Assembly: GCA_047495785.1 (NCBI GenBank) | Contig: JBLDXI010000026.1 | Coordinates: forward strand, 930,001-994,000 | Reading direction: 5' to 3' | From: Lepidodermella squamata | Lineage: Eukaryota; Gastrotricha | DNA: 64,000 nt | Part shown: piece after piece, positions 46,040 through 56,470 of the stretch | How the letters are laid out: every line of letters begins with the position of its first letter | Position numbering within the stretch: position 1 is the first letter of the stretch | Program-made: the position numbers and the translations under genes | The notes under the pieces: model-generated | The model's database searches: none | What the model saw: the letters and a program-made list of their open reading frames with translations, nothing else | What the model was told of the DNA's origin: nothing

Positions 46040-47603
46040 ATGGCTGAAGATCCGTTCAGGCCACTGACCTTTTCTATGAAACTTGTGGGACTATATCCAA
46101 ACGTACTCAGCGCGACCAATAGATATGACTCATTCGAGGAACTGCCTGATAAATCGCTGTTTGTTCATCGTCGCATCTCTTACGCAACAAAAGCTTTGTT
46201 CGGAATTTTCTACGCAACAATCCTTCTCATCCTAGGATGGTTCAACGCATTCCGCTATGCAACGCTGTTTTTCGCAATCAAAACAACACAGCCTGATTAC
46301 ACGTTTGCGGATTTGGCTTACTATGCTCTCATCATTTTGTTCTACTTTCAAGCCGCCTGCGTTCGGACTTTCATCTATGTCGGCTGTTTGAAGGGCAAAT
46401 GGCAGCCGATAGTCAAGTCGGTCGGCTTGATGAGCCGTAGTAGCTGGAGGTTGCCTCGAAATATGCGATTAGTCACTGCTATGGCTTGGATTTGGTTCTT
46501 TTTCATGTCCGTTGTTCTTTTTTTGATTATCGTTGTGCTGAAGCCTCAATTCGGCTTCATGGCTACTCCCCTTCATCTACCACAAGCTGACGTCAGCGAT
46601 GCGTCTTGGCCTTTTATCGCCGTGTTGACCTGCATGTTGAACTGGGTCTCAGACTCCGCCTCAATTTTCGGGAATGCCTTCATTGGATGCCTAACTGTCG
46701 TCCACTCAATGAATTTCCGCCGCCTAGCGAAACAAATACGAGGAGACCAGTGCGAGAATCTCGAGGAAATTGTAGTCAGCCTCGAGCGAGATGCAGCATT
46801 CGATCGGCTCACAAATAAAACCGCTCCGAGTAACAGAAAGAAAGGACTTATCGTTATCAACGAATCGAAGTTCGGCGGCGATCAAGCTGGCCATTCAACT
46901 CTACTTCGAATCAACCCCGTTCTGCAGGTTCAAACTTACGAAAGGAAGTCTTGTGTTAAGAAATCTATTTCTCTGCCTGAAAACGGTTTAAGCTCCCTGA
47001 AGAGGAGCGTCAGAGTAACGCAGCCAAATGGTGGAATCGACGCTGAGCAAATACGGGTTAGTCATCTGAGAATGGTAGCTGTAGCTCGGGAGTTGGACCA
47101 ATCAGCACAATGGGCTGTTTTTACAGCAACTTCTTGCGGCTTTGTTGGCCTTCTTGGAATTTGGTACCAGATTTTCCTGGGGCCGACTGACGCATTTGCT
47201 AAGGTTACATTAGCAGTTTGGCTGGTGGTGGGTGCGTCCCTTCTATTCCTTCACATCGTTGCTTCGGCTTGCTTGAGCTCAGCAGCTGAAGATGTTTTGT
47301 CGGCCATTTACAGTTCTCTGCCGAAACGAGTAACTTGTTTGAAGACTAACGCTACCCAGCTGACGATCTTACTCAACCAAGTTACCACGCAACAAGTCTC
47401 TTTAACCTTGCTTGGCATGATCAATCTGAACAAGGAATGCATTGTCGCGGTACATATTTTCGAAGTCTAATGCGAAATAAAATATCATCTATTTTCAGCT
47501 TTTCGGAGCCCTTCTGACCTATTTCCTGATCTTAGTGGACTATACTGCCGCGGAACGAGACCGACATCAAAGCATGCTCCTCTCTGCAGCTCGGAATGGG
47601 TGA
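46040..47603 (+). CDS. Gustatory-receptor-like 7TM protein (7tm_7-type, 504 residues)
   Basis: Exon 1 (46040-47449) and exon 2 (47499-47603) join in phase 0 (GCG/CTT). Seven hydrophobic segments are visible, for example ALFGIFYATILLILGW, LVTAMAWIWFFFMSVVLFLI and AVFTATSCGFVGLLGIW. The last exon encodes LFGALLTYFLILVDYT, which fits the TY....L-Q-like C-terminal signature of insect gustatory receptors and nematode GUR/LITE-1 proteins. A long intracellular loop (about residues 245-340) is charged. These receptors are usually ligand-gated or light/chemical-sensing channels with inverted topology; the ligand here is unknown. The ATG at 46040 is the first one, but the 5' end may be incomplete. A decayed copy of its last exon lies at 47960-48105. 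Confidence 0.75.
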
Positions 47604-47760
47604 CTCGACAACGAAAGAAAAGCTAACATAACATGTCGGCTAGTAATGTCGGCTAACAAGTTGTTGAAATTGCGCTTTTGTCAGTCTCATGATGCTATGT
47701 TGTAGTAAAGTTGAGTGAAGATAGTTCACTGATAGTAAGGGTGGAAAGCACATTTTAACC

Positions 47761-47920
47761 TCATGGGCTCCGAGGGAACTTTTTGAAAACTAATTTTTGC
47801 TGGAGAGCCCTGCGAAAGATGCTGTTGCCCACGAAGTATGTGACAAAAGTTGCGCAGTATTCTACCGACAGTAGAAGTAAAACTGTTGAACGTAATCGCT
47901 GCAAGGTTTTAGCATCGATG
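47761..47920 (-). pseudogene. Isolated TM7/C-tail fragment of the peptide-type GPCR
   Basis: In frame it reads KTLQRLRSTVLLLLSVEYC then TYFVGNSIFRRALQQKL and a stop at 47761. It matches the last exon of the GPCR at 48139-49292, but no upstream exons are present on this side. Confidence 0.75.
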
Positions 47921-47959
47921 ATCAATACATTTGGAGAAATTAATTTATTTTCATGAATT

Positions 47960-48105
47960 CTTAATTCAGCATTGTCGCGCTGAATATTTTCGAGGTTTAA
48001 TAAAAAAAGTAGTATAATAAAATCTAATTAATATTCACATTTTCGGATCCCTGCTGTATTTCGTGAGCGTGGTGGACTTGATCGTGATCTTGAAGTCATG
48101 ATGGC
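47960..48105 (+). pseudogene. Decayed copy of the gustatory-like receptor's last intron and exon
   Basis: GCATTGTCGCGCTGAATATT is close to the exon 1 end at 47441. It is followed, as in the intact gene, by an intron-like stretch and TTTTCGGATCCCTGCTGTAT, matching FGALLTYF with losses. It has lost the reading frame. Confidence 0.6.
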
Positions 48106-48138
48106 TGTTGAGCTGCTGAATAGGCGCGTTTGACAGTC

Positions 48139-49292
48139 TCATGGGGTAGAATAGCTGTGCGAAGACTGGTCATTAGTAGACGGGGTTGGTAGCGAGTTTA
48201 ACCTTTGCGATTCCAAGGGAACTTTTCGGCACGCTAATTTTTGCAGGAGAGCCCTTCGAAACAGACTGTTACCCACAAAGTAAATAATGAAGTTGGCGCA
48301 GTATTCCAGCTCCAGTAGCAGTAAAACCGTTGAATATAATTGCCGCAAGGTTTCAGCGTCGATTCCAGCGTGGTGCCAGAAGGAGCGGGTCAAAGGATTC
48401 AAAATCGCAACCTGTACGCCAAACCGTCGAAATTCCCGGGAAAATTGAATAAACCACCTACCGGGAGTTCGCCGATAACCGTCACAAAGCTTGCAGTGAT
48501 CAGAGTAATTGTAAGAGACCGCTGGTTCCGATTATGGTGGTTTGTTATCATTGTTGGCCTATGGGACTCTTTATATACGGCTATTATTAGCAATGTGTTA
48601 ACGGTGATGAGGAACAGAATGCAACCTATTAGATTACGAATATTAAGGCCAGTAAAATCATTTGAATTCTTACCAATGTTGTAAACAGCAAAACGAATGA
48701 CGGAATAAATTACAAAGTACTCCTTCAAAGAAGAATTCTGCTCCGTACCGTCGAAGCATTGCCAATTTGTCGCTACGAAAAGGTGCGCCAGCATCCGCGG
48801 AAGGTTAAATATGGTAGTAGCCAAAATCACGCTCAAGCAACGCCGTTTCGCGGCTTGCCGTTGCCTCGACAAAGCCAACGAATCTTTTCGTGAAGTTCGA
48901 TTTCTTGTTACGAACAAATATCTTTCGAGAGTAAGTGCGCATGTGAGAACAAACGCTGTAGTAGCTCCCCATGCCATTAAAGGCCATGAGATGTAATCTG
49001 TCACGAAACGGAGCCATTGCGCGTCAGTATTACTTTGCTTGACGATGGTGAACACAATCTGACCGATCATATTAACCATTTGAGCACCGGCCAATGCTGA
49101 TAAGTACACGTAGATTGGAGCTTTGAAGATTTTGGAATCTTGCATTATCCAAATACTGAGTATATTGCAAAAGAAGACGAAAATTGACGGCGGGATGATG
49201 TAAATGTAAACTATGTTTTGAAGTAGTTCTGTGTCCGATCTTTGAACAGTACAGATGCTTGAATCGGAAACGTTAAAACTAGAGAAGACCAT
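48139..49292 (-). pseudogene. Class A peptide-type (FMRFamide-receptor-like) GPCR, interrupted by a frameshift
   Basis: Exon 1 (48674-49292) starts MVFSSF with N-glycosylation sites. It covers TM1-TM4 with the LERY variant of the DRY motif (CALTLERYLFV). A 48-nt intron (48626-48673, phase 1, no internal stop) precedes TM5 (IGCILFLITVNTLLIIAVYK) and TM6. At about 48400-48450 the frame slips: one frame ends at 48399, while the next (from about 48415) carries on with NPLTRSFWHH, TM7 (YCANFIIYFVGNSLFRRALL) and a Ser-rich tail to 48139. Exon lengths sum to 2 modulo 3. It is either a recent pseudogene or a one-base sequence error. If intact it would be a neuropeptide receptor at the plasma membrane. 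Confidence 0.7.
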
Positions 49293-50652
49293 TTTGAAAA
49301 ATAAATAGGTTATGCCTGGTACATATTTACTTTATATATTGAGAATATTACTTTTTCTCTGATATTTTTATGTATTTTTGAATAGAAATCGATTAGTTTT
49401 TTCGCGAGTGTCTCTAATCCATGAAAGAACAGGGCAGACCTAATCCGCAACGAACGCAGCCTCAGGAAATTAAGCTTTTCGGTCTCGAAACGGCCAAAGT
49501 AAAACTACTGCTAATTCACCTAAGACCATCCGCTAACCCGATACAGAAACACCGTTGTCGCTTGGTAAAATAATTCGAAGATTGTTTATATCAAGTGTCG
49601 ACTTGGACAATTGTCAGTTATACGATGTCTTATGCGATGAATGGATGCTTTGGGTAGCGAGGGGAAACAGGTACGGTTGACAGGGCGCCGGGCGCCATTC
49701 CTGGCCGGACCTGGGACAAAATAGTGAAAAAGCAGACACAACTGTATTTACATGTTGCATTGTACAGCAGAAATGTGATTCTGCTGAAATAAGGGCATTA
49801 GGGCGCAATCCAATGTTTTGCAATTTTACCAGAATAGTGGGGCCCATTTAAGGCCATCGAGTCTTTAATTCGTTTTTATTCTTTGTTCAGTGGTGAATGT
49901 CCATGAAACACCGTAACTTGTGTTGCCAAAGCCGTATGGTTAAATCGCGGGAATGCATATGCGGTGACCGTACAGTTATATCTTGCATTTTCGAAGAAGA
50001 AACACGCCCGCGAAACAAATCGATAGCGCGCAGCAGAGGTAATTTTTATAAGAATCCGGTTTTTAAGGAACACCCTAGAAACGAAGTACATGCCCAGCAA
50101 CCTGCTTAGGCTGGATATGCGAGGAGGGCTGAGCTAATTTTGTCGGACTGACACTTTCAGGTTTTGACGATGTGTATCTCACTTCCCCACACATATCCAC
50201 ATACTCCAAATGTTTTCAATCAACTCAATTGAACCGTGTTTTCATTTTAGATTAATTGATAGACAAATCAGCTTGCTACTCGCTTGCAGTGCCAATTTAT
50301 TTTCACATTCATGCCATCTAGAAAATTCGAGAAAATACATATAAGATTAGTAGTCATTAGTCTTAAATATTCTCAAATTTCATAAGACAATTTGTTTGAT
50401 AGCAATTCGTCATCGCAAGCGCTGACAAAACAGTGATGTCTATACATTCGATTGAATCTAGATCAATAATCGACCCTAGCTAATCTGGATTTTTCTAATA
50501 CAGGACTTTAATTTGGCCAAAAACGTTTGCGTAGTATCAAGTATTACTTTAATTACGCGTAATTGGGTTTCCAAGTTGCAAATCGAACAAGGCGATTTTC
50601 ATACTCACATTTTGCAAGCAATCGCACAGACACAATCCAACTTGAAACCGCT
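49293..50652. other. Intergenic, no gene seen
   Basis: Separates the GPCR and the second GABA-B-like gene. Around 49595-49640 a phrase similar to 53110-53165 occurs. No coding frame is supported. Confidence 0.4.
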
Positions 50653-52908
50653 ATGTTTCCTAAATTTCTGCTAGCAATCAGTTTGGTTGCTATCGCCGGA
50701 GGGCTAACAACATTCTCGGCAGCTCCTGATTTCTTCAACACGCCCCAAAAAAACGCAACAAAAACTCTCATAATTCCGAATTTGATCGTTTTTCCAACAA
50801 CAAACACCTGTAACATCACATCCAACATGTTGGCCGATCATGTCAACTCGAGGCCTGACTTTTTGCCCAACTATCTCGTAAAATTTGTTCCTGGTAACAG
50901 CCGAGCCGCTAATCAACAACTGATCCAGATAATGGAACGGACTAGCTATCCAAACAACACCTACATCGCTCCTACTATAACGGGGCCTGATGCCACTTGT
51001 GAAGAAGTTGCTAGAACGCTTCGGGGTATGCAAACCATTCTCTACTCCCCAACATGCGGAGGCCCGATTTTAGTCTCACGCCGGCCTGTCGATTTCAATA
51101 ACATGTTCTCGACGTCCTCCCCGACCGAACGCTACATCTACGCGGGGCTGGAGATAATGAAGAACATTGGAAAATGGAAAGAGGTCGCGATAGTCTATAG
51201 CACGGTTTCACGCAATACAGAGGTGTTAGCCAGGTCCTATCTCGACCTGTTTGACTCTAATGGCATTACCGTCAAACAGTTCATCTACTCCTATAGCACG
51301 GTCGATATAACAACCGAAGAATGGACAGCTTTGCGGGATACTGTTCGCATTATAGCAACTATATTGCCAGGAAATGAAGATTGCCGTAGATTCCTATGCC
51401 TAGCTTGGCGAAATGGCATCAGACCTCCCCGCTACGCCTTCATCATATGGAACACGCCCTGCCTGACTACATCCATCGACCCCACAACGCCGCCCGTCTT
51501 TTCGTGGTGTGACCAGGGCGTTTTCGATAAACAGCTGGAAGGTTCCTTCTCCATAGGAATTTCGGTTAATAGCAGCACAGCGCAGACTTCTTTCGGATAT
51601 TACGGGTCTGATCTTGATGTTGAACTCATGCGTAGGGCGAACAATAAAACCCATGACGACTATTTCCAGCGCTATGTCTGCCACGACGCCCTGATGGCGA
51701 CTTTAGTCACGCTAGACGATGCTGAGAAAACGTTGAACGCAAACTATTCTCTGACATTGAGTGATTTTGCCGATCCGCGTTACCGTAAGCTTGTAAACGT
51801 TGTAGTCAACGCATCGGCTGGTAGGATTGATTACTCTGGGCTGCGAACTGGTAGGACTAAGAAGGACATCAACGGCTTTGGAAATGAGAATATGCTGATT
51901 CTTCAAGCTCAAGGCAGGTTCCAGAGACTTGTAGTCGAGATTCAATATTTCAGCAAAACGGCGCCAAAAGTTTACGAACCTAAATATTGGAACACTCCCT
52001 ATTGGCCGGCAGGTAAGCCTGCCAAAGATCTTACTTACATTGAAGCCCGGTTACAATACTGCGGAGCTCGAATCTATGGTCCAGTAATAGCTTTAGCTTC
52101 CGCCATTTCGATATCTCAAATTGTTCTCTACACGAGATCTAACAAGGAAGTATTTTACGGAAAATTGAAACAGTTGGTGGTCCTCTTAAGTTGTTTGATT
52201 CTGAACGGTTCGGCTGTTTTCTTCATCGTTGGCCGCGATTTTGCGATGGAAATCGAGTGTAAACTGATGCCGTTTCTTACTGTAATTAGCCTAACACCCC
52301 TTCATGGACTATTGTTCTCGCAAATGTTAGCCTATAGCAAGCTGATAAAACTGAAAACGAAAACAGAAGCCAGACCCGGTCAAAATTCCGTTAAAATTGT
52401 TGTCCTCAAAAGCGAGCCTGCCCAGATAACAAAACTAATTTCTTTTATGTGGCTCAGTTCTGTTCTGCCTAGCTTGGCCACTCTTATCGCTTGGCTGCTC
52501 TTGGACCCGCCAAAGCTTATCTTCATCAAAGGTCCACTGTTGTTCGATGAAATAGCTGATACCTATTACATAAACGAAACGATCAGTTGCAAATCGCCAG
52601 ATCTATCTCTCGTGTGGTTTGCAATCCTCTTGGTTCTTCACTTTCTTCAATTGTTGCTCGCGAATTTCTTCTCGTTTAGCATCAATCGACGAAAAATGCC
52701 GGACAGATTTGCCTTTTCAGTGAAAATGTTCCGCTTAGCGACGATTTTCGCCTTAACATTCGCAGCTGGCAGTGTTTTGGCTGTGATTGTGGTGTCAAAC
52801 GTGCAGACGCCTTGCATTGACAAGGCTATGGTGGCATATTGCGAACTTATTTATTCGGCTATCATTGCACTAGTTCTGTTTTTCCCTGCGAAAAGCGGCA
52901 CAAACTAA
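50653..52908 (+). CDS. Second GABA-B-like class C GPCR (751 residues, single exon)
   Basis: It starts at the first ATG, MFPKFLLAISLVAIAGGLTT, a signal peptide. The Venus-flytrap domain includes YIAPTITGPDATCEEVAR and KNIGKWKEVAIVYS. A linker without a cysteine-rich domain is followed by seven helices, for example VIALASAISISQIVLYTRS, SVLPSLATLIAWLLLD and WFAILLVLHFLQLLLANFF. The TM3-TM4 loop is shorter than in the paralogue at 38611 and both genes lack introns. Domain layout matches GABA-B receptors and insect or nematode orphans of that class; the ligand is not determined. The C-tail is very short, without the coiled coil used for heterodimer trafficking in vertebrate GABA-B subunits. Confidence 0.85.
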   Translation: MFPKFLLAISLVAIAGGLTTFSAAPDFFNTPQKNATKTLIIPNLIVFPTTNTCNITSNMLADHVNSRPDFLPNYLVKFVPGNSRAANQQLIQIMERTSYPNNTYIAPTITGPDATCEEVARTLRGMQTILYSPTCGGPILVSRRPVDFNNMFSTSSPTERYIYAGLEIMKNIGKWKEVAIVYSTVSRNTEVLARSYLDLFDSNGITVKQFIYSYSTVDITTEEWTALRDTVRIIATILPGNEDCRRFLCLAWRNGIRPPRYAFIIWNTPCLTTSIDPTTPPVFSWCDQGVFDKQLEGSFSIGISVNSSTAQTSFGYYGSDLDVELMRRANNKTHDDYFQRYVCHDALMATLVTLDDAEKTLNANYSLTLSDFADPRYRKLVNVVVNASAGRIDYSGLRTGRTKKDINGFGNENMLILQAQGRFQRLVVEIQYFSKTAPKVYEPKYWNTPYWPAGKPAKDLTYIEARLQYCGARIYGPVIALASAISISQIVLYTRSNKEVFYGKLKQLVVLLSCLILNGSAVFFIVGRDFAMEIECKLMPFLTVISLTPLHGLLFSQMLAYSKLIKLKTKTEARPGQNSVKIVVLKSEPAQITKLISFMWLSSVLPSLATLIAWLLLDPPKLIFIKGPLLFDEIADTYYINETISCKSPDLSLVWFAILLVLHFLQLLLANFFSFSINRRKMPDRFAFSVKMFRLATIFALTFAAGSVLAVIVVSNVQTPCIDKAMVAYCELIYSAIIALVLFFPAKSGTN

Positions 52909-53204
52909 AAGTTGTGAGGTCGCAGTATCAAACCAAATCGGATATAAATGAAGGAATTGAAATTTGACGATCTGGCGAGTGTTTGCTGAAAGGCTGGACT
53001 CATAATTGTTAGGTAGTTTATTCAGTGTCGTCGTTGAACTTTTCGGTTCTGCTGATCCTAGAACGTGCTGTTGATGTTCACATTCCTTTCTCATTCGAAG
53101 TAATTTTAATATAAACTGTCAAGTTGGGCAATTTCCAGTCTTATATGGTATCATGAAGTAGTAAAGTTAAGTGATGATTGTTCAAGAACTGACGGAGTGG
53201 GTAG
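52909..53204. other. 3' flank of the second GABA-B-like gene
   Basis: No gene is seen before the GPCR relic that follows. Confidence 0.4.
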
Positions 53205-53365
53205 AGAGTCTAGCCTTGTGGCTGCTAAGGGAACCTTCCTGCAGACTAATTTCTGCAGGAAAGCCTTTCGGAATAAGCTGTTGCCCACAAAGTATATATG
53301 AGGAAATTTGCGCAGTACTCAACGATTGAGAGCAGTAACACGGCTGAATATAATTGCCGCAAGGT
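53205..53365 (-). pseudogene. Second isolated TM7 fragment of the peptide-type GPCR
   Basis: It reads LRQLYSAVLLLSIVEYCANF, then after a one-base insertion FVGNSLFRKAFLQKLVC. It is homologous to 48139-48380 and 47761-47920, and is not functional. Confidence 0.75.
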
Positions 53366-53859
53366 TTGTTTGTTAGTTAGCCAGTTAGTTTTATTTTTGC
53401 TCCCAACATGTTACAGGTTTTTAGGTATGAAAACGCCATCTGGTATGTTCGCTTGAGACGAGAAAGAGACGATAAGCGCTCAACCGCCTCGTAATGGTCG
53501 GGTGAGAGCGTCAAATTAAAATTATTTTAATTCTTGTTTTGCTTTTTCTTTGTTGTTATTTTGATTTTGTTGTTTTTCTTCTATACTTCTAGTGTGATGA
53601 TGGTACGAGAGCGTACCAAAACGTCACGCCTTAAAAATAAAATTTCATCGCTATACTCAATTCGTTTTTTATGAGAATTTACCCTACGAGAGTGTTCACT
53701 TCAACATGGGAGAGGTGATTTGCATTATATGTACATTATGATATAATATTGAAACGCAAGTATTAATCATATTTATCAATCGAAAGGGGCCCATGGCGGT
53801 CCTTTTTACAGCGAATAGGCGATTTATCGTAAATAAATAAGTCAATAGGCGTCAATAAA
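53366..53859. other. Intergenic, no gene seen
   Basis: T-rich simple sequence occurs at 53515-53590. Nothing coding is supported. Confidence 0.4.
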
Positions 53860-54175
53860 AACGCTCTGAGAGTATCATCCTTGTATCTTCTCACGCAGAC
53901 GCCTGTACTAGTCAGGGTGCAAGAGGCGCGGATCATCTTGCCGTGACGTGTATAGACACCCAAAAACGAATGTCAGTCAACTCAAGTTATTGATGTTTAC
54001 GACTTATAGTTCGTATACGTGTAAGGAGAATATTGAAAATTAAACGCTGTGTTGTTGAATGACACGCCTGTTATCCAGTGATAGGCGTTCAGGTCTCGAC
54101 GTTTTCCACCGATTTAGAATTCAGCAACACCAGGATCCACGGCAAATGACGCGTTATATGAGACCGAAATCCGGG
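53860..54175 (-). pseudogene. Relic of the C-type lectin gene's last two exons
   Basis: 54030-54165 reads YNASFAVDPGVAEF, stop, IGGKRRDLNAYHWITG, then VSFNNTAFNFQ, matching lectin domain 2 of copy 2 (FNASLAFVPGLEDEL, RRDLSSYHWVSGVPFNN). 53870-53950 reads YTRHGKMIRASC then GVCVRRYKDD, matching its last exon (YLRDGKIYHSVC). An internal stop and missing upstream exons mark it as dead. Confidence 0.8.
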
Positions 54176-54228
54176 AAATCAACGTGAAATCAACCGGAAA
54201 TATTATTAACAGCAAAGAAAAAGGAGAG

Positions 54229-54560
54229 TCATGGGCGACCCAGGGCCTTGAAATGTCCTCCTTCTCGGAGAAGGTTTAACGTGGGTTTCCTTCCCCTGGT
54301 CGATGTTTTTGGTTTTATCAACCAGGGGACTTTGCCTGATTCATGGATGACGATGTTCGTGTTGTGCTTGCTTGCAGCAGCAGTGAAATAATCGTCTTCT
54401 TGAAAGCCATCATTCGGGTTTTCCTTCTTTATCCTTCTTTACTTCTGCGACAAGACTTTCCCCAAGTCATCTTGGGGTATTTCTTCGCATGATAATAGGA
54501 AACATTGCCCCCTCGAGCTTTCGCCGCCTCAATGCAGCTCCCATCGGAAGAGCTCATAAG
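54229..54560 (-). pseudogene. OTU-type cysteine protease-like fragment, frame-broken
   Basis: One frame gives SDGSCIEAAKARGGNVSYYH (54450-54555), resembling the DG-x-C catalytic region. A second, open frame (54229-54423) gives ENPNDGFQEDDYFTAAASKH, NTNIVIHES and LNLLREGGHFKALGRP, resembling the C-terminal His region of OTU domains (N/I-L-x5-HY..L). The two parts are separated by a frame change and stop. OTU domains occur in many transposons, so this may be a transposon relic. Confidence 0.45.
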
Positions 54561-54680
54561 GGTTGACGGTGACGACATTATTTGTTAGTGCATGTTTGTG
54601 TCTTTGTTAAGCAGTTGAAAATTTTAAAACTGTTTTGTTTACGGCTTGAAAAGCTAAATATCATAATAATCAATTCGTTA

Positions 54681-55714
54681 CCGTCAGTTGGGGCTATCAG
54701 GACGGCGAAAAAAAATTACCCCCTGCTTTTTTTGCATTTTTACACGTTTCAGAAGGTCCTGATTCCAATGGCACCAGGATTCCGAATAGCCCCACGGATG
54801 GGGCTATTCGGACAGGTGTGGGGCTATTAATGATACATAAATATTCAATTCAAATTTTACTGATATGTTGGGCTCAGCGGTCGAGTGGCTTTGGATGTGC
54901 TTCTAGAAAGCACAGCAAAGTACAAAACGAGGGTTCGAGTCCGCAGGCCACGAAACAATTTTTTTTCCAAACAAAAGTTGGTATTTTTTTGCAATTATTC
55001 GAATGCAGTGCATATCGATGGTTTTTAGCTTAGTTAGTTTTTTAATTAGCAGTAGTAAATTAGCGAATTTTCAATTCATGCCACGAGCATGGTGCTAACG
55101 AGCACAAGCCTTTCATTCGGTTAACTTCGGGCAGCGATTACGCAACTTCGGTGGCCGAAAACTTCGGCCGTCTCCGAAGTAGTTTGTGAACGCACTATAA
55201 TGAAAAGGTTTACAAACATCTTAAATTCGAAGTATGCCTCAATTGCTGAGAAACTTGTCAACTACAAAGCTTATTAGAATATTCCAATTCTGCCGCATTT
55301 CTCTGCTCCGATTGCCCCACAACCTCATTTTTTCGTGGGGCTATTCGGACGCAATTAATTAGACAAAAGTATGAGTCGGATCGGGGCGGTTTAAATTTTC
55401 ATGGGTGCCCTATCATCTGTAGGTTCAGAAAAAATTGATCGCAGGTCCAGCAAAATTCTCATCTGGCCCAGGTAATTCAACGCAGAACAGTGCCTAAACT
55501 GAGTTAAACTTACACCTGAAAGGTAAGCCCATGTCTTCACAACCACTTACTCTCAGGTCATGAAATTTTTATGGCATGTGGGTCGTCTTTCCACCTAACT
55601 CCGTGCAAAATTTCATTGCTAACGGCCGGGTAGTTTTGGAGCCATGCTCATTCTCCCGTTTGCATGAACATTCGTCCGAATAGCCCCAATGACCCAGATT
55701 ACCCCAACTGACGG
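54681..55714. mobile_element. TA-flanked TIR element E3 carrying a tRNA-like sequence
   Basis: It begins CCGTCAGTTGGGGCTAT and ends ACCCCAACTGACGG, flanked by TA (54679-54680, 55715-55716). Multiple GGGGCTATTCGGAC phrases lie near both ends. Overall layout parallels E1 and E2 but the sequence is quite diverged. A tRNA-like module lies at about 54868-54950 (A box 54877-54888, B box 54931-54942). No transposase frame is seen. Confidence 0.8.
54868..54950 (+). ncRNA. tRNA-Leu-like sequence in E3
   Basis: It has GCGGTCGAGTGG and GGGTTCGAGTCC boxes. A GTGCT/AGCAC stem with the 7-nt loop TCTAGAA would give a TAG (Leu) anticodon. Acceptor and T stems pair poorly, so it is probably a tRNA-derived module rather than a working tRNA. 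Confidence 0.45.
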
Positions 55715-56470
55715 TATTAATTTAGTATTTGCTGCGGAAAAAACGCTGATTTGCGGCGAAAAGAAAGTGATACTGCGAGAAAAAAAAATTGCTGCGGAAA
55801 GAACAAATTTGCTGCGGAAAGAAAAAAATTGCTGCGGAATAAGGTATCTTTCCTTTTTGTTAGTTCGGAAAAATTTTGAAACTGCGAAAATTCGAAATAC
55901 GAGCATAACAGGATGATACCCAGTCCAAACTTACAGCGCGCATCATCATCAGCAATAAAGGGACTACAGGGTGTTCTTTTTAAAACCGAAAATCCGCCGC
56001 GCGCGTTGGAAAATCGCGTGCTACCGCAAATTTCTATGCACAAAATTAAATATCCTTTTAAAAATATTTTTATTTTATTATATTAATAATTTTTTTTAAA
56101 TAAAAATTTTGTTGCTACGGAAAAGCGTGCTGCGCGATGCCGCGCGTTTTCGCGTTGTAGCCGCTCCGCGCACCGCAAGTTCCCCGGCGCGCAACTTCAT
56201 CCCCGTAATTCCGTATTTTATCACCGGTGACGACACCTTTGTTAGTGTTTTTCTGATAGCATTTCAAGCATTTAATAAGGCAGCCGGCGTCATTTTTTCT
56301 AAATATGGCTCAATTAGACGTATGCGCTAAGCCTAAACAAGCCATTTTTATGCCGTTTTTCGCAGATCTTAAGCGTTTAACCCCGGAAACTTTCACATAA
56401 GTGCGGTTATACCTTGCGGAAACAGTGTTTCTAAGTACAGTAATGTATTCTCTACAAGATTACCACAGCC
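55715..56470. repeat. Short tandem repeats of TTGCTGCGGAAA, then an AT-rich/GCGCG-rich stretch
   Basis: 55729-55845 repeats a TTGCTGCGGAAAGAA-like unit about five times with variation. 56040-56110 is AT-rich and 56120-56200 is rich in GCGCG. No gene is seen. Confidence 0.6.

Noticed and set aside
54868-54950. Functional tRNA-Leu gene
   Set aside because: The boxes and an anticodon stem are present, but acceptor and T stems do not pair, so I list it only as tRNA-like.
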